64,000 bases of DNA from JBEGHD01 sp049334165 (GTDB lineage: Bacteria > Bacteroidota > Bacteroidia > Flavobacteriales_D > Sanyastnellaceae). Of this stretch, positions 15,955 to 24,722 are shown one piece after another (the first letter of the stretch is position 1; each line of letters starts with the position of its first letter). The notes below the pieces were generated by a model. That model searched no databases, was not told the DNA's origin, and saw only the letters and a list, made by a program, of their open reading frames with translations. Both the position numbers and the translations under genes were made by a program. The DNA lies in NCBI GenBank assembly GCA_049334165.1, contig JBEGHD010000008.1; one strand, given 5' to 3'.

Positions 15955-16797
15955 ATGACCGGAATAGAAAACATCTCGCTACTCAGACCTATCTTCTCCA
16001 TTCGAGATTTTACGGGCTGGTTTACCAAAGATGGTAGACATTTTCAGATTCTCTACTTGTCGCTTTTTTTGATCTACGGCATCTTCAACCTCGGTTGGAA
16101 TGTAGGGCTCACCAAGTTCACCGTGATCTTTGCTGTGGGAATGGCCGTGCAAGCCCTGGCGCTTTATTTAGTAAAAGCTCCAATGCACGGGCTCAAAAGT
16201 GGAATGATCACTTGCCTTGGGCTTTGCCTGCTTTTGAAAGCGGATTCGCACTGGGCTTTGGCAATTGCCGCAGCCGTTGCCATCGGCAGCAAGTTTCTCA
16301 TTAGGGTCCGTGGAAAGCATCTTTTTAATCCGGCTAACATCGGGATTATTGCAGCCATCACGCTGACCAACGATGCCTGGATTTCTCCGGGACAGTGGGG
16401 AAGTAGCATCATTCTACTTTTCCTAATCGGAATTCTCGGATTGGTGGTTCTGTTCAAGGTGGGTCGAGTGGATACAAGCCTTGGATTCCTCATCACTTTT
16501 GCCGCTCTCGACTTTTGCCGAACGGTTCTTTACCTCGGCTGGGAGCCAGAAGTGTGGCTCCACAAAATGCAAAACGGATCGCTGTTGCTGTTCGCCTTTT
16601 TTATGATCACCGATCCGAAAACTACCCCCAACGCTCCTGTAGCCAGAATAATCTGGTCGATGCTGATTGGTGTTGCCACGTTTGTGGTTTCCAACTGGCT
16701 CTACTTTCACACAGCTCCCATTTGGGTGCTCTTTTTCATTGCACCGCTCACGGTGCTTTTCGATCGCTTTTTCAAACACAAACCATTTCAGTGGTAA
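15955..16797 (+). CDS. RnfD/NqrB-family membrane protein
   Basis: This 280-residue protein has about nine to ten membrane helices and the RnfD/NqrB signature segments HLFNPANIGIIAA and NGSLLLFAFFMITDPKTTPN. In Rnf and Nqr complexes this subunit binds a flavin and takes part in ion-coupled electron transfer. No other Rnf or Nqr subunit gene is nearby; instead the next gene is a DUF2330 protein 24 bases downstream. The protein may therefore act outside a standard Rnf complex. Confidence 0.85.
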   Translation: MTGIENISLLRPIFSIRDFTGWFTKDGRHFQILYLSLFLIYGIFNLGWNVGLTKFTVIFAVGMAVQALALYLVKAPMHGLKSGMITCLGLCLLLKADSHWALAIAAAVAIGSKFLIRVRGKHLFNPANIGIIAAITLTNDAWISPGQWGSSIILLFLIGILGLVVLFKVGRVDTSLGFLITFAALDFCRTVLYLGWEPEVWLHKMQNGSLLLFAFFMITDPKTTPNAPVARIIWSMLIGVATFVVSNWLYFHTAPIWVLFFIAPLTVLFDRFFKHKPFQW

Positions 16798-16821
16798 TTG
16801 ATAATTAAAAACACAAGAGTT

Positions 16822-18270
16822 ATGAAAGCAGTAAAATTTTTAATAATCCTGTTGGCTTCGCTCGGTGTTACCGAAACCTACGCCTTTTGCGGGTTTTACG
16901 TAGCCAAGACAGATGCCAATTTGTTTAACAACAAGTCGGAAGTGATTTACGTCCGCGATGGTAAAAAATCGACCATCACCATGAGCAACGATTTTGATGG
17001 AGAAGTGAAAGACTTCGCCATGGTAGTGCCTGTGCCGGTTGTGCTCGAGGAGCAAGACATCAAAGTTGTAGACCGCGGAATTTTCGAAAAGCTCCACGAC
17101 TACTCAGCTCCGCGGATTGTGGAGTACTACGACCAAAACCCCTGTCAACCGGTTTACGAAGAAGTGATGGTACAGAAGGATTTGGCACGCGCAGAAAGCG
17201 TCACGGAATCGTTGTCCATGAATATGGCTGTTGAAGATGACTACCAGGTCACCATCGAAGCGGAATACGAAGTGGGAGAGTACGACATCCTCATTCTTTC
17301 TGCTAAAGAGTCAGACGGTTTAAAACGCTGGTTAATCGACAACGGCTACAAAATCCCCAACCAGGCGGAGGAGGTTTTGCAACCTTACATACGCTCTAAA
17401 ATGAAATTTTTCGTGGTGAAGGTAAACCTTGAGAAGTACAATCAAAGCGGATTCGAGTACCTCAGCCCAATTCAGATCAGCTTCGAAGACAATCGATTTA
17501 TGCTGCCCCTTCGTCTCGGAATGGCGAACTCTAAAGGCAGCCAGGACATGCTGATGTATTTCTTCACGAAAAACGGCCGAGTGGAAAGTACCAACTACAG
17601 AACGGTTGAGGTTCCCTCAAACAGAAACATTCCTCTTTTTGTGGAGCCAAAGTTTCAGGATTTTTACCGTGACCTGTTCAAAAACGCCTACCACGAAGAG
17701 AACGAAAATGCAGTGTTTGTGGAATATGCCTGGGATGTGAGCCCCTCAGCTGGAGTAAAGTGCGACCCTTGCGTTTCGCCTCCGCCTGTTTTTACCGAAT
17801 TTCAAAAAGCTGGTGTAGACTGGGTTTCTGGAATGAACCGTTCGAGTCAGGTTTTCTTTACCAGACTTCATGTGCGCTACACACGTAACGACTTTCCTCA
17901 AGATCTTTTCTTTCAGGAAACGCCAAACTCAGAGCGCTTCCAGGGACGCTATGTGATTACTCACCCGGCCAAAGGTGACTTTAGCTGTGACGAAGGGCAG
18001 GCCTATCTCAAAGAACTGGAGCGCAGACGCAAAAAAGAAATGGATGAGTTGGTGGCTCTTACCGGCTGGAAAGACAAATACGGAGAAAATTACGTGAAAG
18101 AGTTTTCGAATCGGATAAAAGAAGAAAGCACTCCCGTTGTTTCGCCATCAGACAATGATGGGTCAGGTGGAGGAGGATTTGCTCCTCAGTCGCTGTATCT
18201 ACTGTCGCTACTGGCTTTGGTCGGTGTGGCCTGGATGTTGCAATTCAATTTCAACAGAATGGAAGTCTAA
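16822..18270 (+). CDS. DUF2330 exported protein with C-terminal membrane anchor
   Basis: This 482-residue protein has a signal peptide (MKAVKFLIILLASLGVTETYA) and the DUF2330 domain beginning FCGFYVAKTDANLFNNKSE. Family features include FAMVVPVP near residue 70 and a Cys pair region KCDPCVSPPP. A Gly/Ser-rich linker leads to a C-terminal hydrophobic helix, so the protein is probably anchored in the inner membrane facing the periplasm. A TTG at 16,798 is an unlikely earlier start. It probably forms an operon with the RnfD-like gene. DUF2330 has no defined function. Confidence 0.85.
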   Translation: MKAVKFLIILLASLGVTETYAFCGFYVAKTDANLFNNKSEVIYVRDGKKSTITMSNDFDGEVKDFAMVVPVPVVLEEQDIKVVDRGIFEKLHDYSAPRIVEYYDQNPCQPVYEEVMVQKDLARAESVTESLSMNMAVEDDYQVTIEAEYEVGEYDILILSAKESDGLKRWLIDNGYKIPNQAEEVLQPYIRSKMKFFVVKVNLEKYNQSGFEYLSPIQISFEDNRFMLPLRLGMANSKGSQDMLMYFFTKNGRVESTNYRTVEVPSNRNIPLFVEPKFQDFYRDLFKNAYHEENENAVFVEYAWDVSPSAGVKCDPCVSPPPVFTEFQKAGVDWVSGMNRSSQVFFTRLHVRYTRNDFPQDLFFQETPNSERFQGRYVITHPAKGDFSCDEGQAYLKELERRRKKEMDELVALTGWKDKYGENYVKEFSNRIKEESTPVVSPSDNDGSGGGGFAPQSLYLLSLLALVGVAWMLQFNFNRMEV

Positions 18271-18299
18271 ACTTCCAGGTTTTTGTGGTTCAATTAAAA

Positions 18300-18337
18300 A
18301 GAGAGGTGTTTCGGTCCCCATCGAAGCGCCTCTTTTT
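18300..18337 (+). terminator. terminator after the DUF2330 gene
   Basis: AGAGGTGTTTCG and CGAAGCGCCTCT form a 12-bp stem with two G-U pairs, followed by TTTTTT. An A-rich left flank gives some T run on the opposite strand, so it may also help end the convergent LON-domain gene. Confidence 0.8.
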
Positions 18338-18340
18338 TAT

Positions 18341-18946
18341 TTAATTCATGTAGAAGTTGAATTCCTTGCGCCTTTCCTGCTGTGCGATTAATCTCGTAAA
18401 CTTGATCATGTTCAGCAGTTGCTCTTCCTGTCGCGGAAAGTCGTTTCCGCTGAGAAAGTTGTATTTGTCCGAGCTGCTAAGATTTAGAAATGCCAGAACA
18501 GTGAGTATCGGAATTTTCAAATCCTCCGAATCGGAAACGATCGGCTGGTCAAAGGCTTTTTTGAGCTTTGTAAACTCTCTTTTCACACAGCGATCGGCCA
18601 TCCACGTTTTGTAGTGATCTCTGATTTTTACCTTTCCCGATGGAAAAGGTCGGTCTTGACTCTTGCGATTGTAGCCTTTCAGTTCAAAAATTGCAACTCC
18701 CTCCACGAGAATGTCTTTTTCACCACTTGGATATTCCTTGACTACATCCACCAATTTCACTAGCGAACCTAGCTTGTGGTTGTGTTTTACGAAATACGGA
18801 ATTCCGAAAAGTTGGTCGTCACTCGACTTCACCCGTTGCACCAGCTCTCTGTAGCGAGGCTCAAAAATGTGTAGGTGAGTCTGTTCTCCTGGTAGGAGAA
18901 AAAGGCTGAGAGGAAAAAGCGGAAGGTTTTCGAGATCAGTATTCAT
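18341..18946 (-). CDS. LON N-terminal-like (PUA-fold) domain protein
   Basis: This 201-residue protein starts MNTDLENLPLFPLSLFLLPGE and continues THLHIFEPRYRELV, the standard opening of the Lon protease substrate-binding domain. It lacks the AAA+ ATPase and protease domains, as do stand-alone LON-domain proteins. A further start at 18,967 would add seven residues. Function of these stand-alone proteins is unclear; a substrate-recognition or adaptor role is inferred. Confidence 0.85.
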   Translation of the reverse strand: MNTDLENLPLFPLSLFLLPGEQTHLHIFEPRYRELVQRVKSSDDQLFGIPYFVKHNHKLGSLVKLVDVVKEYPSGEKDILVEGVAIFELKGYNRKSQDRPFPSGKVKIRDHYKTWMADRCVKREFTKLKKAFDQPIVSDSEDLKIPILTVLAFLNLSSSDKYNFLSGNDFPRQEEQLLNMIKFTRLIAQQERRKEFNFYMN

Positions 18947-19003
18947 ATTCAATACTAATCTAAACATTTCGAGTTGACGAAAAGTTTGTAGAAACTTAAA
19001 ATG

Positions 19004-19043
19004 AAAAAGCCTTCTCAGGCTAAAAGTTGCTGAGAAGGCTTTT
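19004..19043 (-). terminator. terminator after the GAPDH gene
   Basis: AAAAAGCCTTCTCAG (19004-19018) and CTGAGAAGGCTTTT (19030-19043) form a perfect stem. Read on the minus strand it ends in TTTTT, 20 bases after the GAPDH stop. Confidence 0.9.
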
Positions 19044-19062
19044 CAAATATTTGATGCTCTAC

Positions 19063-20526
19063 TTAGTAGTAGATGTTTCTTCTAACGTTTGCAACGTATT
19101 TCGCGAGGCGAATAACTTGTTTGGTGTATCCAAATTCGTTGTCGTACCAGGCGTAAAGTACAATGTCTTTTCCGCTGTCTGCTACGATGGTTGCAGGACT
19201 GTCAAACACAGAGCAGCACTCGTTTCCGATGATGTCGTTTGATACGAGCTCTTCGTTGATCGAGTAGAAAATCTGGTTCACCAGGTCTCCGCTCATGGCC
19301 GATTTTTTCACCATTTCGAGGATCTCTTCTCTGGTGGTTTTTTTGTTCACAGACAAGTGCATGATTGCCAAAGAACCATTCGGTACAGGAACACGAACCG
19401 CGTTGGCAGTTAATTTTCCTTCGAGCGATGGAATCACTTTTGTAACTGCTTTTCCGGCTCCAGTTTCGGTAATTACCATGTTGATCGCAGCAGAACGACC
19501 TCTACGCTCTTTCTTGTGCATGTTGTCCAACAAGTTTTGGTCGTTGGTATAAGCGTGCACTGTTTCGATGTGTCCTTTTTCGATACCGAGGTTTTCTTCG
19601 ATTACGTGGAGTACCGGAACAATAGCGTTGGTTGTGCAAGAAGCCGCGCAAATAACTTTATCGTTCTCGATATCGAGTTGCTTCTGATTGATTCCGTAAA
19701 CAACGTTCGGAATTCCTTTTCCAGGAGCAGTGAGAATCACTCGCTCAACACCGTTGGCTTTCAGGTGGATCGAAAGCGACTCTTTGTCTGTAAACGCGCC
19801 AGTGTTGTCGATCAATACCGCATTTGAAATACCGAAAGACTCATAGTCGATGCTGGACGGGTCGTTGGCGCCAATCATCTGTACACGTTGACCGTTGATG
19901 ATGAGCGCGCTGTCGTTGTAGTCGATATCGATCGTACCAGGGAAACGACCGTGAACAGAGTCGTTCGCCAAAAGAGCGGCACGTTTCTTCAATTGTTTTT
20001 CGTCTACAGTTCGGGTTACGATAGCGCGTAGACGAAGCTGCTGACCTTTTCCGGCTTGTTTAATAAGCTCTCTGGCAGCAAGTCGGCCAATTCGTCCAAA
20101 TCCAAAAAGGATTACATCGCGCGGTTCTGGCGGACGGTTGTCGCGGGTGCTAAATTCACCGAGATGATGATCTAGAAAATCGCGGTGAGTTTCAAAGTTG
20201 TCTCTCTCCTGAAGCCACTCATCAGCAAGACGGCCAATATCGATTTTGGCAGGAGCCAAGTCCATTTTAAAGATTTCACGGGCCAGCTCGGCAGTATCGA
20301 AAACACTGATGGGTTTGCCCACTACTTCTGCAGCGTATCGGTGGTAGCGTAAAATATCGGAGATGCTTTTGTCAACGAGGTGGTTGCGGAAGAGCACCAA
20401 CTCAATTGATTTCTCGAAAAGTAGTGTTCCGATCGAGTGGATCAGGTCTACAGCTGCTTTTTCTTGGTTGACATACACTTTTAGCTCGTTGCTGTATGTC
20501 TCTGCGTGGAGTGCGTTTTGTGACAT
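19063..20526 (-). CDS. gap: glyceraldehyde-3-phosphate dehydrogenase, long form
   Basis: This 487-residue protein carries a full GAPDH (NAD-binding GFGRIGRLAAREL near residue 140, catalytic SCTTNA near 294, and HAYTNDQNLLDN with the partner His) preceded by a helical N-terminal extension of about 130 residues. Standard GAPDH is about 335 residues. Long GAPDH proteins of this size are known in Bacteroidota and some other groups, often beside a normal copy, and have been suggested to act in gluconeogenesis; which direction this one favours cannot be read here. It is monocistronic with its own terminator. A possible -7 element, TATTTTTG on the minus strand (20620-20613), lies 87 bases upstream. 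Confidence 0.95.
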   Translation of the reverse strand: MSQNALHAETYSNELKVYVNQEKAAVDLIHSIGTLLFEKSIELVLFRNHLVDKSISDILRYHRYAAEVVGKPISVFDTAELAREIFKMDLAPAKIDIGRLADEWLQERDNFETHRDFLDHHLGEFSTRDNRPPEPRDVILFGFGRIGRLAARELIKQAGKGQQLRLRAIVTRTVDEKQLKKRAALLANDSVHGRFPGTIDIDYNDSALIINGQRVQMIGANDPSSIDYESFGISNAVLIDNTGAFTDKESLSIHLKANGVERVILTAPGKGIPNVVYGINQKQLDIENDKVICAASCTTNAIVPVLHVIEENLGIEKGHIETVHAYTNDQNLLDNMHKKERRGRSAAINMVITETGAGKAVTKVIPSLEGKLTANAVRVPVPNGSLAIMHLSVNKKTTREEILEMVKKSAMSGDLVNQIFYSINEELVSNDIIGNECCSVFDSPATIVADSGKDIVLYAWYDNEFGYTKQVIRLAKYVANVRRNIYY

Positions 20527-20739
20527 TTGTACTTTAATGAACTTAGTTGATTTTCCTTTTCGGCAATAATCACTGCTAAAATTGTGCTCATTTCGGCTAG
20601 TGTTTTGCGCTGCAAAAATAGCCAGTTAAAATGGAATAGGAAAGGTAAAAAGGAGGATAGAAGTTGGAGTCTCGAATGATGCTTGTCAATTCTCGTGTCT
20701 TTTAATTTCAACGATCAATAAATAAAATTCATCGATGGA

Positions 20740-20771
20740 TTTGGAGTATTCGAAGAAAGTATCTATATTTG
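20740..20771 (+). promoter_or_regulatory. Bacteroidota-type promoter of a small transcription unit
   Basis: TTTG (20740-20743) is followed after 20 nt by TATATTTG (20764-20771), an exact -33/-7 pair. The only thing downstream before a terminator is the 33-codon ORF at 20,791. Confidence 0.65.
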
Positions 20772-20790
20772 ATACAATCTAAACCGACTG

Positions 20791-20892
20791 ATGATACTTA
20801 TCCAAACCATAGCAATCTTAGTGACCACAATATGTTGCTGCTGCATTCCTAAGTCGGGAAGTCAGTTTTGCTATGCGACAATTAAGAAATAA
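20791..20892 (+). CDS. 33-aa Cys-rich hydrophobic small protein
   Basis: The ORF encodes a hydrophobic N-terminal segment (MILIQTIAILVTTI) followed by four consecutive Cys and a short basic tail ending TIKK. It sits about 12 nt after the predicted transcription start and is followed within 40 bases by a plus-strand terminator. It could be a small membrane peptide or a mini-lipoprotein. No homologue can be named, and the transcript could equally be a non-coding RNA in which this ORF is accidental. Confidence 0.4.
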   Translation: MILIQTIAILVTTICCCCIPKSGSQFCYATIKK

Positions 20893-20930
20893 CAGTCTAA
20901 ATACTTTATCTTAACCAAAGTGCGATAGGA

Positions 20931-20960
20931 AAAGGTCTTCCCAAAAGGAGGACCTTTTTT
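20931..20960 (+). terminator. terminator of the small transcription unit
   Basis: AAAGGTCTTCC (20931-20941) pairs with GGAGGACCTTT (20947-20957) with one U-G pair and is followed by further T residues. The wobble orientation favours the plus strand. Confidence 0.8.
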
Positions 20961-21034
20961 AATGGCATTTTTGAATAGAGGTTTTGGTTCAAATTCATGG
21001 TTAAGTGTTTTTGTTGTTTTGATTTAGGGAAAAG

Positions 21035-21072
21035 AAAAAGTCCAGGAAGCAGATGCCGCCTGGACTTTTTTG
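21035..21072 (-). terminator. terminator after the HtrA gene
   Basis: AGTCCAGG (21039-21046) and CCTGGACT (21059-21066) form the stem, flanked by A5 on the left and T6 on the right, so it can work in both directions. It follows the HtrA-family stop by about 35 bases on the minus strand. Confidence 0.85.
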
Positions 21073-21104
21073 TGTACTAATCTACTTAACTCTACATTCA
21101 GAAA

Positions 21105-22565
21105 TTACAATCCGAATCCGTAGTAAGCTTTTGTTCCATTTGGATAAACACCTTCGATAAGTACTCCACCAGATTTAGAGCTGAGTACTTTCTCAAGATC
21201 CTCGGGAGATTCGATCTTATTTCTGTCGATGCTCGTGATAATGAAACCTTCTTTGATTCCTATGTTCTTGAACTTGCCTTCACCGAGACTCTCGATTTTT
21301 GCCCCTCCAGAAATGTTGAGTTTACCTTTGAGGTCTGCAGATACTTCAGAAAATGAAGCTCCCAGCTTCTCGATTTCGTAAGCTTCAGCTTTTTCAACAA
21401 TGGCAGTAGTTCCTGAGCTGTTTCTCAATGTGAGATCGAGATCCTTGGTTTTTCCATCTCTCCAAACGGTGACATTCACTTTGTCTCCTGGACGATACTT
21501 ACTAACTTGCTCTTGAAGCGAAGGAACAGAATTCACATTTCTTTCATTGACAGAAAGAATGATGTCTCCTTCTTCGATTCCCGCAAGAGCCGCAGCGCCA
21601 TCTGCCATGAGACCGTTCACATATACTCCGCGAATGGCATTGAGTCCAGATTCTTCGGCAACTTCTTCATTCACCTCGCTAATTTTTACACCGATATAGC
21701 CGCGCTGAACATTTCCATATTCGATAATGTCGTTGGCGACTTTCTTAACGATGCTCGAAGGAATGGCGAAAGAGTAGCCAGAGTACGAGCCCGTTCTGGA
21801 GGCGATGGCTGTGTTTATTCCGATCAACTCTCCTCTGGTGTTGACAAGTGCTCCACCGCTGTTGCCTGGATTCACTGCTGCGTCCGTTTGTATGAATGAC
21901 TCAATCGGGAAAACCTCTTCATTTTGATCGTAGCGCAAGAGATTGATATTTCTCGCTTTTGCGCTCACAATTCCAGCGGTAACAGTAGATGTCAACTCAA
22001 AAGGATTACCGACTGCCAATACCCATTCGCCAACTTTAACGTTGTCGGAAGTTCCAAACGCAATGGTTGGTAGGTTGGCTTCGTCAATTTTTAGAACTGC
22101 CAAATCTGTGGCCGGATCGTGACCTACCAAGGTGGCATCGTAAGATCTGTTGTTGTTCAAAATTACCTTGATGCGGTCAGCACCGTCAATTACGTGGTTG
22201 TTGGTAGTGATGTAACCGTCCTCGGAAATAATCACTCCTGAGCCAGAACCTCGCTGAACGTGTGGTTCGCTGCTTCCACGGCTTTGTCCAAAAAATTCTG
22301 CCCATGGATTATAAACGTTTTGAACTTCCTGTTCTGTTTTTACGTGAACCACAGCATTAACCGATCTTTCGGCTGCCATCACAAAATCATCCGAACTTCC
22401 TTCTGGAGGAGTTACATTAGGCATGTTTACATATTTCACTTGCTGTGAAGTGAATGGCGATTGTTGTAGTGTTGTAGTTTCAGGCTCGAGGTAGAGCTTG
22501 TAAGTACCCAGGGCGACAAATCCACCCAGGGTTGCAATTAGAAATGCACTGAGAAATCGTTTCAT
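21105..22565 (-). CDS. HtrA/DegP-type periplasmic serine protease
   Basis: This 486-residue protein has an N-terminal signal/anchor helix, a trypsin-like domain and two PDZ domains. The catalytic triad is His124 (TTNNHVI), Asp154 (PATDLAVL) and Ser236 (NPGNSGGAL). The first PDZ domain begins near RGYIGVKI and the second is in the last 120 residues. HtrA proteases degrade or refold misfolded envelope proteins under stress. A TAAATTTG -7 element on the minus strand at 22,626-22,619 gives a leader of about 50 nt. The protein is monocistronic with a terminator behind it. Confidence 0.95.
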   Translation of the reverse strand: MKRFLSAFLIATLGGFVALGTYKLYLEPETTTLQQSPFTSQQVKYVNMPNVTPPEGSSDDFVMAAERSVNAVVHVKTEQEVQNVYNPWAEFFGQSRGSSEPHVQRGSGSGVIISEDGYITTNNHVIDGADRIKVILNNNRSYDATLVGHDPATDLAVLKIDEANLPTIAFGTSDNVKVGEWVLAVGNPFELTSTVTAGIVSAKARNINLLRYDQNEEVFPIESFIQTDAAVNPGNSGGALVNTRGELIGINTAIASRTGSYSGYSFAIPSSIVKKVANDIIEYGNVQRGYIGVKISEVNEEVAEESGLNAIRGVYVNGLMADGAAALAGIEEGDIILSVNERNVNSVPSLQEQVSKYRPGDKVNVTVWRDGKTKDLDLTLRNSSGTTAIVEKAEAYEIEKLGASFSEVSADLKGKLNISGGAKIESLGEGKFKNIGIKEGFIITSIDRNKIESPEDLEKVLSSKSGGVLIEGVYPNGTKAYYGFGL

Positions 22566-22618
22566 TTTTTATCTCGTTTTATTTAGTCCTTTAATTCAGT
22601 TTGTCGATGTGCGACTTT

Positions 22619-22626
22619 CAAATTTA
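22619..22626 (-). promoter_or_regulatory. -7 element upstream of the HtrA gene
   Basis: On the minus strand the sequence reads TAAATTTG, an exact TAnnTTTG match 54 bases before the start codon. A matching TTG about 20 nt further upstream is not clear. Confidence 0.45.
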
Positions 22627-22750
22627 ACGCCAGAGATTCCCGATTTGATCAGTTGGCGTTCTTAATAATTGTTAAGCATTCGCCTGACTGGCCTACAATG
22701 ACGATAAATCGAAAGATAGCTGGCAATACTGTCAAAAGTTCAAGTGCAGG

Positions 22751-22782
22751 TTGAAATGTTTGCAGTGATCAATGTAATTTTG
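22751..22782 (+). promoter_or_regulatory. promoter that may give a leaderless 2H-phosphoesterase message
   Basis: TTG (22751-22753) is followed after 21 nt by TAATTTTG (22775-22782), an exact -7 element. The start codon at 22,787 lies only five bases after it, where transcription itself should begin. Confidence 0.55.
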
Positions 22783-22786
22783 ACAC

Positions 22787-23362
22787 ATGACCAAAGCCAT
22801 AGACCTGGTACTTTTGCCATCCGAAAACTTGAAACAGGAACTGCTGGAAATAAATGATCGTCTTGAAAAAGACGGTATTGATTTTCGATCGGGTTGTCTG
22901 CCGCATCTCACCCTGGCGATGGCAGCCGTGGATCAGGAACTACTGCCAGAATTGTGGGAAAAAATGTCAGCTCTTTTCACGGGTATAAAACTGAAACAGA
23001 ACGGAGTGGTAAGTCTGCATCACCGACAGAAAGCGCTCTGCCACCTGAAGTTTGAGCGCAGTGACGAGTTGATGAAGCTGCACGAGCAGTCAGTTTCCAC
23101 CATGCGGGATTTTCAAAAGAAGGCACCGGAAGAGAGTATGTTTTACAAAGGTCGGGCAGGTGAGGGCACGGTGAATTATGCGCGTTCTTTTCTGGCTGAA
23201 CATACTGGAATCAACTTCGATCCGCACATTACGCTTGGATATGGCGAGTCGGAGTATCAGATGAAGCAAGAGGTTTATTCATTCGACAAACTGGCTCTGT
23301 GCCATCTGGGAGACCACAACACTTGCAGGGAAATTCTTTTTGAGCTCGATCTGGAGAGATAA
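22787..23362 (+). CDS. 2H phosphoesterase / 2'-5' RNA ligase-like protein
   Basis: This 191-residue protein has the two HxT motifs that define the 2H phosphoesterase superfamily: PHLTLAM near residue 40 and PHITLGYG near residue 146. Such enzymes open cyclic phosphates or process 2'-5' linked nucleotides; the natural substrate here is unknown. The ATG coincides with the expected transcription start of the promoter just upstream, suggesting a leaderless message. The gene stands alone. Confidence 0.85.
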   Translation: MTKAIDLVLLPSENLKQELLEINDRLEKDGIDFRSGCLPHLTLAMAAVDQELLPELWEKMSALFTGIKLKQNGVVSLHHRQKALCHLKFERSDELMKLHEQSVSTMRDFQKKAPEESMFYKGRAGEGTVNYARSFLAEHTGINFDPHITLGYGESEYQMKQEVYSFDKLALCHLGDHNTCREILFELDLER

Positions 23363-23434
23363 CTTTCTCGCCAAGCCGCATAAGGTGCAATGTTTGCCGC
23401 TATGTTTTTGAAACATTAAGAAATTAAGGGGTTT

Positions 23435-23462
23435 CATTAAGGTTAATTAAGCGTCCTTAATG
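23435..23462. repeat. short inverted repeat
   Basis: CATTAAGG (23435-23442) and CCTTAATG (23455-23462) are perfect inverted arms in the AT-rich gap after the 2H phosphoesterase gene. There is no T run, so it may be an operator-like site or a 3' hairpin. Confidence 0.35.
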
Positions 23463-23597
23463 CACCTTAAAACCTGAACTCTCTTCATGTTTTCTCTTTA
23501 CGCTGTCGTAAAGCCTTTTTGGCAGTAAACTTCCAAATCGGTCAACCATATCCAGGGATGGTCAAAAACTCGTAATTCGTAATTGATCATCCATAAT

Positions 23598-23912
23598 TCA
23601 TCCTTGCGCCTCAGACTTCAAGCCATTAATGACCTGCTCCAACTCGCCCGCCTGAGCAACTCCGGACTTTCTCCATTTCACTTCTCCATTCATGAAAATC
23701 ATGAGAGTGGGAATACTTCTCACCTGATACTTTACCGCCAGCTGCTGATTCTTCTCCGTGTCAATTTTCACAATCTTCACGTCATCGCCCAATTTCGATT
23801 TGAGCTCTTTTAAAATTGGAGCCTGCATTTTGCAAGGCTGGCACCAATCAGCGTAAAAGTCGATAAGTACGGGTTTGTCACCTTTGATTATTTCTGAAAA
23901 ATTAGATTTCAT
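23598..23912 (-). CDS. trxA: thioredoxin
   Basis: This 104-residue thioredoxin has the active site WCQPCK within IDFYADWCQPCKMQAP, the cis-Pro segment IPTLMIF, and no signal peptide, so it is cytosolic. It reduces protein disulfides. The usual WCGPC is WCQPC here. It lies 11 bases downstream of another thioredoxin-fold gene and is likely co-transcribed with it. Confidence 0.92.
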   Translation of the reverse strand: MKSNFSEIIKGDKPVLIDFYADWCQPCKMQAPILKELKSKLGDDVKIVKIDTEKNQQLAVKYQVRSIPTLMIFMNGEVKWRKSGVAQAGELEQVINGLKSEAQG

Positions 23913-23923
23913 TTTGTTTGATT

Positions 23924-24556
23924 TTAATTTGCAGCACCTATAGTTACTTCATTTTTGATGAGGTCGGCAATTTCCGACTGAATGCTCTTTGCTTTGTCTT
24001 TGGCATACCACTTTTGAAGATCCTTCACAAATTCCGAATACTCAGGTTTGGGCTCTGACTGTGCTTTATAGTTCTTCACTTTTTGCTGCAAAACCTCTGG
24101 ACGAGGTCCCCAGGTGAAAAGCAATTCGTCCTCGTTACTCACACAAATCAGTTTCGGAATTGATTTTCCTCCATTGGTCAAAAACATGTCCATAAGCTCA
24201 GGATGATCGTCCCGTAAAACGAGTTTCAAATTGATTTTGTCCGAAGCTTCTGCCATTGCATTTATAACAGGCAGGCTCTGAGCGGCATCGCCACACCACG
24301 CTTCGGTGATCAAAATCCAGGTGAGTGGCTCATCGATCGAATCTAAAATGTCTTGAGTCTCATCGTAAATTTTGACATTCCTCCCGATGCGATCCATGCG
24401 GTGCTTATTCAATTTGCTGTATTCGAGCAGCACATCCGATTGAACCGCGCCAGTCGTTTTTTCTTCGTTGTGAAGTTTGTCAATTAGCTGGCAATATTCG
24501 GAGTAAGACAATGCCGACTCGTAACCGGCCTCAATCAATTTATCTAGTGCATTCAT
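23924..24556 (-). CDS. thioredoxin-like protein with single-Cys active site
   Basis: This 210-residue protein has an N-terminal helical part and a thioredoxin fold with TEAWCGDAAQSLPV at the active-site position and SIPKLICV as the cis-Pro loop. The second Cys of CxxC is replaced (WCGDA), which is typical of a thioredoxin-family group found in Bacteroidota and Bacillota. Disulfide reduction by the standard mechanism is therefore unlikely, and a thiol-transfer or thiol-binding role is inferred. It is the first gene of an operon with trxA. Confidence 0.82.
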   Translation of the reverse strand: MNALDKLIEAGYESALSYSEYCQLIDKLHNEEKTTGAVQSDVLLEYSKLNKHRMDRIGRNVKIYDETQDILDSIDEPLTWILITEAWCGDAAQSLPVINAMAEASDKINLKLVLRDDHPELMDMFLTNGGKSIPKLICVSNEDELLFTWGPRPEVLQQKVKNYKAQSEPKPEYSEFVKDLQKWYAKDKAKSIQSEIADLIKNEVTIGAAN

Positions 24557-24660
24557 ATTCGTGCAAAGTTCTTTAATTCTGTTGCAAAGTTCCGTGATTT
24601 AAGTCACACTCGAATCCCGAATTCGTTATGGAAATGTCAACGGGAACTCGGCTGTTTCTT

Positions 24661-24693
24661 TTGATTAAACAAATTTGATAGTTCGTAAGTTTG
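24661..24693 (+). promoter_or_regulatory. promoter of the DUF2797 gene
   Basis: TTG (24661-24663) is followed after 22 nt by TAAGTTTG (24686-24693), an exact -7 element. The transcript would start near 24,700. This supports ATG 24,723 over the upstream in-frame ATG at 24,675, which would lie before the transcription start. Confidence 0.6.
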
Positions 24694-24722
24694 CCTGCAA
24701 TGATCAAAATCAATTTTGGATA

